64,000 nucleotides of DNA from Plotosus lineatus (lineage: Eukaryota > Chordata > Actinopteri > Siluriformes > Plotosidae), in assembly GCA_024760905.1 (NCBI GenBank), contig CM045746.1:6514466-6578465 (forward strand), in the 5' to 3' direction. How positions within the stretch are numbered: position 1 is the stretch's first letter; every line of letters begins with the position of its first letter. Positions 44,291 through 52,765 of the stretch are shown here, in pieces. Made by a program: the position numbers and the translations under genes. The notes beneath the pieces were generated by a model. The model was not told the origin of the DNA, ran no database searches, and saw only the letters and a list, made by a program, of their open reading frames with translations.

Positions 44291-44631
44291 GCGTTCAGCA
44301 CTGGGCCAACGTGCTGTCAGATGGCAGGTACAGCCTGTTTTTAATTGCTGATAATTGATTAAATATGCCAGTCAAACACATAAAACATGGACATACGGGA
44401 TGTTAAACACTTAACTTTTGCTTTTATAGAGAAATAAATTTAATACTACAATTATTGCATTTACAATAACTTAATGAAAAAGCTTATTGGTGCTGTTCAG
44501 CACTTGTACACACCTGCTGTGGCAGCCCTTGTAATTAAACTTTCAAATAAATATCAGTGTTAATTATGACATATTTTGGACTCTAGTTAATGAACGCATT
44601 ACAACACATTTCCTCATGTATGTGTAATTCA

Positions 44632-44974
44632 GTTCAGTTCATTTTCTGTAACCGCTTAATCCTAAATAGGGCCGTAGGGAGGCTGGCGCCCATCCCAGCC
44701 AACTTCGGGCGAATGCAGAGTACACCCTGAACAGCTCGCCAGGCCATTGCAGGACGGAAACACGCTGACGGCTTTACAGCCTACTCTTGTCCAAAGTCAG
44801 CAATGGGTCTTTTACATGCCTCACACCAAAGACAGTGAGAGACATGGTCGGCCTTTGACAACCCAGTTAGCAGCACTGGGGGGCAGTGACAACCTTGTGG
44901 TGAGTGGGACTTGAGCCCCCAACCTTTGGATCAGCGATCCAGCGCCCTATACCACTAGACCACCACTGCCCTCC
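44632..44974 (-). repeat. Mosaic SINE: family A head and body, family B tail
   Basis: On the minus strand it starts at 44974 with the tRNA-like head of family A (GGCAGTGGTGGTCTAGTGGT), continues with the family A body to CAGCGTGTTTCC at about 44758, then changes to the tail half of family B (GCGAGCTGTTCAGGGTGTAC to AACTGAACTGAA at 44632). Perfect 12-bp direct repeats ATGTGTAATTCA at 44620-44631 and 44975-44986 flank the whole, so it inserted as one unit. Confidence 0.85.
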
Positions 44975-45317
44975 ATGTGTAATTCATTCCAAATAAAATC
45001 TATATATTGCACAGGTAAGGCTCCAGAATTGTGTGTGTCTTATTTAGTTAATAAGATTGTTAAGATTAAAGGGAAAGTGTGGTATTCATTATCCACACAG
45101 GAAAAAAAAAAAGGTAACACTGTGGCCTTCATGTTGGCCACAAACATGTCACTTTTGACCTCTGCTCATCCCTCTATTTCTCTCCACTTTATTTCTATGT
45201 TTTACTTGATATTCCTTATTTACCTGTTTATTTTCTTTCTTTCAGATGTTTCTGCCTTTATTTATGTTCTCTTTATTTTTCCTTGTTTTCTTTCTTAATT
45301 TTGATGGTCTTTGTTAC

Positions 45318-45458
45318 CTGAACATCAGTGCGGTCGTGGATCCACTTTGCAAGCTGTTCAGACGCGAAGCCGATCCTCTGCAGGTCAAAGGTATCAGCTC
45401 GCTTCGGCTTTCCTTTCGCTGGGAAGTGCATGAAGGTTGGAGCAGAGTTCATGTTCAA
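45318..45458 (-). CDS. tusc3: tusc3 internal exon (end of lumenal domain)
   Basis: The exon is 141 bp, exactly 47 codons, from [17 protein letters not shown] to [10 protein letters not shown]. Acceptor AG is at 45460-45459 and donor GT at 45317-45316. This is the C-terminal part of the thioredoxin-like domain of the Ost3/Ost6 family, including the conserved NSAPTF segment that carries the cis-proline region of the fold. It is separated from the previous exon by a 103-bp intron, a size typical of compact fish introns and in contrast with the 25-kb transposon-filled intron that follows. Confidence 0.95.
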
Positions 45459-45561
45459 CTACACAGAAAAAGATGGGGGGCAGTAGAGAGAGAGCAAGAG
45501 AATGCAAGAGAGAGTATGAACATTCTGACTTACTGATGCAGGTGTGTGTAGGAGTATATAC

Positions 45562-45679
45562 CTGTTGAAAAACATCAGCACCCTCATCATAATCCACCAC
45601 AGTAAAGAAAAGTCTGTTGGAGAAAGCGGACGAGTAACGCCAGGAGTTCGCCAACACTTGATACTCCTCATTAGCTTGT
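45562..45679 (-). CDS. tusc3: tusc3 internal exon (thioredoxin-like domain, middle)
   Basis: The exon is 118 bp: one base completing Arg, then 39 codons from [13 protein letters not shown] to DEGADVFQQ. The acceptor AG is at 45681-45680 and the donor GT at 45561-45560. The sequence matches the vertebrate TUSC3 thioredoxin-fold segment. Two local features are unusual. The acceptor is fed by a continuous pyrimidine-rich stretch of about 500 bases on the sense strand (45682-46185), and the following intron is only 103 bp. Both borders are in frame with the flanking exons, so the exon looks functional. Confidence 0.95.
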
Positions 45680-45681
45680 CT

Positions 45682-46185
45682 GAGGGAGAAAAGAGGGGAA
45701 GATGGGAGCAGAGATAAAGAGAAGGGAGGGAGGAAGGGAGAGAGGAAGGAGAAAGAGGGGGGTGAAAGAGAGAAAGCAAGAAGATAGGAAGGGTGGGGAA
45801 GAGAGCAAGAAGATAGGAAGGGTGGGGGATGGTAGGGAGGAGACAGCGAGAAGGGAGGGAGGAGACAGTGAGAAGGGGGAGGAGAGAACGAGAAGGGAGG
45901 GAGGGAGGGAAAGGGAGAGGGGGTGGGAGGGAGAGAAAGAAAGGGAGAGATGGAAGAGAGAGTGAGAAGGTAGGGAGGGAAGGAGGAGAAATAGTAGGGA
46001 GGGAAGGAGGAGCTTGAGTGAAGGGAGGGAGGGAGGGGACAGAGAGAGGGGGAGAGAAGGGAGGGAAGGAGAGAAAGAGAGAGAGAGAGAGAAGGGAGGG
46101 AGGGGAAGGAGGAGAAATGGTAGGGAGGGAAGGAGGAGATTGAGTGAAGGGAGGGAGGGAGGGGAGAGAGAGAGAGAGAGGGGGG
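45682..46185. repeat. Polypurine/polypyrimidine tract against the tusc3 acceptor
   Basis: About 500 bases almost entirely A/G on the plus strand (GGGA, GAGA and AAGG units), hence C/T on the tusc3 sense strand, beginning one base upstream of the acceptor AG of the exon at 45679. Irregular units of 8-60 bases repeat (for example AGAAGATAGGAAGGGTGGGG twice near 45780-45830). The long open frames here are low-complexity artefacts. Confidence 0.9.
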
Positions 46186-46295
46186 AATTGTTCTGTGACT
46201 GATAGCCTCAAAATGACAACACCGTGGTGAAAAAACCAAAAAGCTTTTATTCTCCCCTGCATGCTTGATGCTCTGGAGTTTGTTTGTTTTTTACA

Positions 46296-46303
46296 CTCAC
46301 TCA

Positions 46304-46348
<45 letters not shown>
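46296..46348. repeat. (CA)n microsatellite
   Basis: About 24 AC units preceded by ACTC repeats. Confidence 0.95.
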
Positions 46349-46761
46349 CAGGTCTAATGCAGTGCGTCTGAACAAACACTACCACATTCACATCATCCAG
46401 AAGAAAATCGAACATACCACGAAAACAAAACACCACACCACTAACATTACACACAACATGAATATAATTCAGTAACGATATATTAAACTTACAAAAAAAT
46501 AAATATTATAAAATGATTAAATTAGCATTACATTACATTAGTGTCCAACTTACGATCGCATTTGTTCCTGTCCAACAGGTCTTAAGACGGTTTGGACGCA
46601 AATCAGGTCACTGCATGTATTAATTCTAGAATGTATTACGATTACAAACCGAACTGTGAATAAAAACTGAATGCAATGATGTGGAAGTGCCAAATTTCAA
46701 TATTTTATTCTGAATTGAGCATAGATGACAGGGTCAAAAGTTTAAACTGAGAAAATGGTAT

Positions 46762-47160
46762 TTTAAGGGAAAAACATGTCTGTCTTCCTTTCGGCTTTTT
46801 CCCTTTTACTCAGGAGTCGCCACAGCGAATCATCTGATTCGCACGTTTGATTTAGCAGAGGTTTTTATGTCGGATTATGTCGGATGCCCTTCCTGTCACA
46901 TCCCTTTTAGCAAGGGACAGAAACACGCTGACGGCTTTGCAGCCTACTCTTTTATGAAAGTCAGCAATGGTTCTTTTACATGCCTCTCACCATAAACAGT
47001 GAGCGACATGGCCTGCCTTTGATAACCCAGTTAGCTGCACTGGGGACGACGACAATGACAACCTTGCGGAGAGTGGAACTCGAACCCCCAACCTTTGGAT
47101 CAGCGATCCAGCACCCTATACTATTAAACCACCACTGCCCACTTTAAGGGAAAAACATGT
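46762..47160 (-). repeat. SINE family A inserted in the Tc1 left repeat
   Basis: The SINE occupies 46780-47142 (tail at left, tRNA-like head at right: GGCAGTGGTGGTTTAATAGT on the minus strand). It is bounded by the 18-bp direct repeat TTTAAGGGAAAAACATGT (46762-46779 and 47143-47160). It carries an internal duplication of TATGTCGGAT near 46868-46885 and both LINE-derived segments, as at 23963-24297. Confidence 0.9.
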
Positions 47161-47499
47161 TGATTTTAAATTTCATGGTGCCAACAAATCTCAAAAAAGT
47201 TGGGACAAGGCCATTTTCCACACTGCGATGCATCCCCTCTTCTTCTTACAACAGTCTGCAAAGGTCTGGGGACCGAGGAGACAAGTTTCTCAAGTTTAGA
47301 AATAGGAATGCTGTCCCATTCTTGTCTAATACAGGCCTCGGACTGTTCAACTGTCGTGGGCCTTCTTTGTTGCACCGTCCTCTTTATGAGCCAAATGTTC
47401 TCTATAGGTCAGCGGTCGGGAACCTTTTTGACCTGGAGAGCCATAAAACTAAATTATTTCTAGATATATATTTTTTGAGAGCCATATAGTATTTTAAAC

Positions 47500-47503
<4 letters not shown>

Positions 47504-47552
<49 letters not shown>
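47504..47552. repeat. (TAA)n microsatellite
   Basis: About 16 ATA/TAA units in the 3' untranslated part of the hAT element. Confidence 0.95.
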
Positions 47553-47555
<3 letters not shown>

Positions 47556-47564
47556 GGTTTACTT

Positions 47565-49500
47565 TTAATGCGACTTCTGGTGCTGCATGGTTTTGCTGAT
47601 GGCCTTGTAGTCTGGTTCATATGTAGTGAGGTTGAGTTTCATGCAGGTGTTGAGGCTTCCATCAGTTAAACGCGAGCGTAGGTTGGTCTTAATGTTTCTC
47701 ATATGCGAGAATGACTGCTCACATGCATACGTAGAGCCAAACATGGTCAGTACGGCAATACTCACACGCTGCATTGTGTAATATGTCACAGGAAGCTCGT
47801 TCCAAGTTTTAAGAATTAGCTGGTCTTCAGGTTGAAGTTTCATTACTTCTGACCACTTGTGTTCCCTCGCCAGCTCTGCTCGCTGTCGTGCAAGTCTTTC
47901 CAACTCTCCATTAAGTGACTTGAACTTAGTCATCCATATATCAGATGCCTTCAGGTCTGCAACTTCCAGCTCAAAGTCTGCGATGGAGACTCCGGGATGC
48001 ACATCAGGTTGATTTTGTCCACTTCACACTCATGTGGATGAGTGATGAATTTGAAAAGACCAGTGTTCGCACGAAATTCTCCAAAACGTGCCTTGAATGA
48101 CTGCAGGAGATTGGACGTATAGTCAGCTAGCTGCTGGAGATCCAGATGTTGTGTGGGGTCGCTTGCTAAGCATGCATCTCTAAATTGCTGCAGTCCTTCA
48201 AAGTGCAGAAGACGACCTGTTTCAATGTCCCTGAGAAAAACTTCCAGCTTGCTTTCAAATGCAAACACTGCTTGTTGAAGGGATGAGATTGTATTCCCAA
48301 TACCTTGCATTTTCACATTAAGCTGGTTTAGATGGCCAGTTATGTCCACAAGATAGTGAAAATGCAGGAGCCAGGCAGTATTGTCCAGCTCAGGATGCTT
48401 GACGCCTTTCATTTCTAGAAAAATCCGTATTTCACTCAGGCAAGCTGCAAAGCGGTTGAGCACCTTCCCCTGGACAACCAACGACGTTGTTGTGTAAAAT
48501 CAGACCGGGATATTGATTCCCAACTTCTTCCAACAGAGCATTAAACTGCCGATCATTTAAAGCTCGGGCGACAATGAAGTTGACCACTCGAATGACCAGC
48601 GACATCACCTCACCAAGTTGCTGGCCACACGTCTGAGCACAAAGCACCTCCTGGTGCAGGATGCAATGAAAACTTAGGATTGCTCTCTTTTCATGCTCAC
48701 GGAGAAGTGCTACAAACCCTTTGTTCTTCCCCAACATGCATGGTGCACCATCAGTGCACACAGAAATAAGTTTATCCAGTGGTATTTTTTTTTTCTTTAG
48801 CAAACTCCATGAACGACATGAATAAATCCTCTCCTCTTGTTGTCTCTTTCATTGGCAAAACAGCCAAGATTTCTTCACGCAGTGTGTCACCTGTAGCATA
48901 CCTGGCAATTATACTGAACTGAGATAGATTGCTAACGTCTGTTGACTCATCTAACGTGAGAGAAAAGTATGTCCCAGCGTTTATGTCCTTAATTTGTGTT
49001 TCCTCGACTTGATTCGCCATCATGATGCTCCGATCGTGAACCGTTCTTGCTGACAGTGGCATGTCTTTTATTTTTTTGATTATCTTGGCTTTATTTGGAA
49101 AGTCATCAAAAAGTTCATTGGCCACATCAAGCATAAATGTTTTGGCATATTCGCCATCTGTGAACGGCTTTCCACTCTTCACTATTGCCAAAGCACCCGC
49201 AAAGCTAGCGGAATTACCGTCACCTTGCGTGGTCCAGACACGCAGTTGCTGCTGGCTCGTCTGCACTTTCCGTTGCAGCTCTTCGCATGCCTTTTGCCTG
49301 CTGTCCCACGGTGGATATTTCAATGCAAAAGAAGCATGATGCGTATCGAAGTGCCGCTTTATATTTGAGCGTTTCATTGATGCAATTTTGTCATTGCATA
49401 TTAGACATACTGCGGATCCTGCTCTCTCCACAAATGCAAATTCCTCTGTCCACGCAGCCTGGAATGTACGGTAATCATCGTCTTTTTTTCTTTTCGCCAT
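47565..49500 (-). pseudogene. hAT transposase with BED finger, three frame breaks
   Basis: It starts at ATG 49500. Residues 1-80 hold MAKRKKDDDYRTFQAAWTEE and a BED-type zinc finger (CLIC...HFDTHH). The frame runs to about 48775: FSLTLDESTDVSNLSQF includes the first catalytic Asp. It changes frame at an A/T run near 48780 (LISVCTDGAPCMLGKNKG, the second Asp), changes again near 48470 (FAACLSEIRIFLEMKGVKHP) and near 47995, and ends with GSTYACEQSFSHMRNIKTNL then RSRLTDGSLNTCMKL, the hAT dimerisation region. Family: ZBED5/GTF2IRD2-like hAT. Only a few indels separate it from an open frame. Confidence 0.9.
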
Positions 49501-51032
49501 CTTTTCTGTTACAAGGGTTGAAGCGGGTTGAAGGGTTGAAATTTTATCTCTGATAAAATTAATTTCCGTACATTGACAATGACCCGTGACGTACTTGCGA
49601 TCGATTGGTTCCCGACCTGATCCTCGGGTCACCGGCGGATTGCAAGTGCCGCAACCCACCCCTGACTTTTAAAATGTATCTTTAAAACTAATTTTAAATT
49701 ACTTAATATTATTAAGATTATCACTAGTATTTTAAAACCAGTTCCAAAATATATATATATTTTAATTTAATTTAATTTAATTTAATTTTTTTTGGCCCCC
49801 TCAACTCCAAACTGTCTGGGAGCCATATGACGTCTCCGGAAGAGCCATATATGGCTCGAGAGCCATAGGTTCCCGACCGCTGCTATAGGTGAAAGATCTG
49901 GACTGCACGCCGGCCATTTCAATACCCAGATTCTTTTTCTACGCAGCTATGATGTTGTAATTAATGCTGCATGAGGTCTGGCATTATCATGAAAACATGC
50001 AGGGTCTTTTGTGAAGGAGACGACGTCTGTATGGGGAGCATATGTTGTTCTGGAACCTGAATATACCGTTCTGCATCGATGCTGCCTTACCAGATGTGCA
50101 AGCTGCCCATGCCACATGCACTCATGCAACCCCATACCATCATAGATGCAGGCTTCTGAACTGAGTGCTGATAACAGCTTGGGTTGTCCGTGTTCTCTTT
50201 AATCCGGATGGCATGGCATCCCAGTTTTCCATAAAGAACTTTGAATCATGAATCGTCTGACCACAGAACAGTTTTCCACTATGCCACGCTCCATTTTAAA
50301 TGACCCCTGGCCCAGAGAAAACATCTGCGCTTCTGGGTCCTGTTTAGAAATGGCTTCTTTGTCCTGTAGTTTCAGTTGGCAACGGCGGATGGCACGGTGG
50401 ATTGTGTTCATCGACAATGGTTTCTGGAAGTATTACTAAGCCCATTCTGTGATTTCCCTTACAGTAGCATTCCTATTTGTGGTGTAGTGCTGTTTAAGGG
50501 CCCGAAGGTCACGTGCATCCAGTATGGTTTTTCGGCCTTGACCCTTACACACACAGAAATTGTTCCGGATTCACTGAATTGTTGGATGATGTGACACACT
50601 GTAGATGGTGATAATGTCAAACTCTTTGCAATTTTTCACTGGGAAACACCTTTCTGATATTGAACCACTATCTTTCTGTGCAACATTGAGGGAATGGGTG
50701 ATCCTTTACCCATGTTTGCTTCTGAGAGACACTGCCACTCTAAGAAACTCTTTTTATACTCAACCATGTTGCCAATGGACCTCATTAGGAGTAATTGGAC
50801 TTCCAGCTGTTTGTTATAAGTGCAGTTGACTTTTCCAGCCTCTTATTTTTACATGTCCCAACTTTTTGAAATTTTTTGACACCATGAAATTTGAAATCAA
50901 CATATTTTTCCCTTAAACTAATACATTTTCTCAGTTTAAACTTTTGACCCTGTCATCTGTTCTCTTCGGAATAAAATACTGAAATTTGGCACTTCTTCAT
51001 CATTGCATTCAGTTGTTATTCACAATTTGTAT

Positions 51033-51095
51033 AGTGTCCCAACTTTTTTGAAATCCAGTTTATATGTACGTACGTACAAACTGGATTTCAAAAAA
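51033..51095. repeat. Palindrome of Tc1 termini
   Basis: The right terminus of the Tc1 element (CCAACTTTTTTGAAATCCAG) is followed, after a short TATGTACGTACGTAC spacer, by its inverted copy (CTGGATTTCAAAAAAGTTGG, about 51076-51095). Confidence 0.85.
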
Positions 51096-51099
51096 GTTG

Positions 51100-51534
51100 G
51101 TACATACGTCATACAGTAGTGTACATCATAATTTATTTGGAATATTGTACAATAAGGTTATGCAAGTTTGAATAATTATTTTATTATTATTATTTTTATT
51201 AACAATAATAAATAATAATACAGTAAATACAGTATAAATAAATTACAAGTATCAAAGCTGGTGGTTATTACCGTTGCTATAAATAACGCGCAGTGACTCA
51301 AGTTAATATGTCTGTACATATATACATACATACATACATACATACATACATACATACATACATGGTTTGCCCATTTGATCCTCACAAACAGGTTAGCCTC
51401 ATGATATTCACATACATGATACTGAAGTATACAAGCTATTTATTACATTTTTTGTTTGTTTTTAGTCATGAGTCGTCAGTTGCGCAGTTCGTATGTCAGT
51501 GACTACCTGTAGATTTATGTGTGCGTTTATGTAC
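51100..51534. other. Intron immediately downstream of the 51704-51535 exon
   Basis: AT-rich sequence with a (CATA)n microsatellite at 51322-51363 and the exon donor GTACAT at 51534-51529. Nothing else recognised. Confidence 0.6.
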
Positions 51535-51704
51535 CTGCAAACTGAACACTGTCTCTGAGGTTGCAGTGCCGTGAACATGACGATGACAGAGTAGTTCCTC
51601 GGTGGTGCTTTAACAAATCTGCGAAACTTTTCTCCGTTCATCCTGATAACTGAACGCCGAGAGCTCCATTCCATCATCTGCTCCACCTTCTCCACCAGCA
51701 TGTT
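51535..51704 (-). CDS. tusc3: tusc3 internal exon with the CXXC motif (probably coding exon 2)
   Basis: The exon is 170 bp, preceded by AG at 51706-51705 and followed by GT at 51534-51533. It encodes 56 codons plus two bases of an Arg codon, starting [18 protein letters not shown] and ending RQCSVC+R. In the Ost3/Ost6 family this is the lumenal thioredoxin-like domain; CSVC is the redox CXXC pair that forms transient mixed disulfides with substrate proteins so that the STT3B-type oligosaccharyltransferase can glycosylate nearby sequons. Both cysteines are intact. The frame continues into the exon at 45679. No stop or frameshift is seen. The upstream exon, carrying the signal peptide, is not in the window. 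Confidence 0.95.
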
Positions 51705-51767
51705 CTATACAAGTGCACACACAAATTCTTTATTAGATCAAATAAAGCAGGATCATCATTCAGGTTC

Positions 51768-52765
51768 TAGGTTGACCGTGGGGTGTCTTTTTGGTTGGTA
51801 GTGCCCAAAACACCACATCAGGGAGACGTTCAGGAGGGATTCTAACCAGATGTCCAAGCCACCTCAACTGGCTCCTCTCAACACAAAATAGCAGTGATTC
51901 TACTCCTAGCACCTCCCGGATGGCGGACCTCAACTGATTTCTAAGGGAAAGGGAAAGCAAAGGAGGCTCATTTCAGCCACTTATATCCGCAATTTTGTTC
52001 ATTTCCCTACTCAAAGCTCATGACCACAGTTAAGGGTTAAAACGTAGATCGACTGGTAAACTAAGAGCTTTGCTTTGCAGCTCAGCACCCTCTTCAATAC
52101 AACAAACAAGTACAAGCTCCGCTTATACAGAAGAGGCTGAAGCGAGCTACCTGTCAATTTCCCACTCCATCCTTCCATCACTCGTGAACAAGATCCAAAA
52201 TACTTGAACTCCTTCACCTGGGGCAGTACCTCATTCTAGACCCGAAGGGTGCATTTCACCCTTTTCCAACTGAATCATAGCCTCGGGCTTGGAGGTGTTG
52301 ATTCTAATCTCGGCCGCTTCACACTGGACTGCAAATTGCTCCAATGAGAGCGAGAGTTCCCGGATTGATGAAGTAAAAAAGAACCAAGTCACCCATAAAA
52401 AGCAGAGACGATATCCTATGGCCTTCAAACCAGAACCTCTCAATACCATGGCTGCACCTAGAAATTCTGTTCATGATAATTATGAACAGAATCGGTGACA
52501 AAGGACAGCCTTGGCTGACCAACCCGCACTGAAAACTAATCCGACCTATTGTTACCAATGCGGACCAAGCTCAGGGTCCGGTGATTCAGAGACCCAACGG
52601 CCGGTAGCAACAGGTCCGCTACACTGTACTCCCAGAGCTCGCCCCACAAGACAGCCTGAGGCATATGGTCGAAAGCCTTCTTGAAATCCTCAAAACACAT
52701 GTGGACAGATTGGACTAACTCCCACAACCCCCTCCAGGATCCTGTAGAGTGTATAGAGTTGGTCA
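51768..52765 (-). mobile_element. Rex3-type LINE fragment, minus strand
   Basis: Minus strand from 52765: DQLYTLYRILEG-like start, HMCFEDFKKAFDHMPQAVLW (about 52700-52640), SLVRIGNNRSD, LSPILFIIIMNRISRCS, a decayed catalytic region, ELSLSLEQFAVQCEAAEI, SIYVLTLNCGHEL and IEREQLRWLGHLVRIPPERL, ending near 51768 without the 3' UTR. 52490-52510 nearly matches the widely used forward Rex3 PCR primer sequence (CGGTGAYAAAGGGCAGCCCTG). Both ends are truncated. Confidence 0.85.

Larger units (their letters stand above)
47402..49890 (-). mobile_element. hAT transposon, near complete, perfect 8-bp target duplication
   Basis: The element spans 47410-49882 (2473 bp). Ends CAGCGGTCGGGAACCT are inverted at both sides (right: AGGTTCCCGACCGCTG), a 16-bp perfect TIR. 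CTATAGGT flanks it at 47402-47409 and 49883-49890. It contains a transposase region on the minus strand and a (TAA)n run at 47504-47552. The perfect TIR and duplication suggest a recent jump into the Tc1 element, although the coding frame is now broken. Confidence 0.95.
47166..50767 (-). pseudogene. Tc1-like transposase, split by a hAT insertion
   Basis: Sense is minus, from about 50767. Helix-turn-helix region: KGVSQ-KIAKSLTLSPSTVC and HIIQQFSESGTISVCKGQGR (50690-50510), then ALKQHYTTNRNATVREITEW, NTIHRAIRRCQLKL, LLYGKLGCHAIRIKE-like words, and ASMMVWGCMSACGMGSLHIW (about 50140-50080). After the hAT it resumes at 47400: IENIWLIKRTVQQRRPTTVE then ACIRQEWDSIPISKLEKLVS. The order matches Tc1-type enzymes (cut-and-paste, DDE). 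Stops and frame shifts are frequent, and the segment around the second catalytic Asp is poorly preserved. Confidence 0.8.
46648..51060 (-). mobile_element. Tc1/mariner-type transposon with long inverted repeats, two insertions inside
   Basis: Inverted repeats of roughly 200 bp: left 46648-46761 plus 47161-47205, right 50860-51060, sharing CAATGATG-GAAGTGCCAAATTTC, GACAGGGTCAAAAGTTTAAA and CAAAAAAGTTGGGAC. The right terminus is CTGGATTTC reversed at about 51050-51060; the extreme left terminus is lost. Between them lies a Tc1-type transposase on the minus strand. A SINE (46780-47142) and a hAT (47410-49882) are inserted. Without them the element is about 1.6 kb, the normal size for Tc1. Confidence 0.82.

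Noticed and set aside
45394..46304. Two minus-strand open frames of 281 codons rich in Ser, Pro and Leu
   Set aside because: They are translations of the pyrimidine-rich tract, which rarely gives stop codons in any frame. Only the embedded tusc3 exons (45458-45318 and 45679-45562) are real coding sequence.
46284..46475. Telomere-like or His-rich protein at 46284-46475
   Set aside because: It is a CA microsatellite followed by AC-rich sequence, with no TTAGGG array or protein family.
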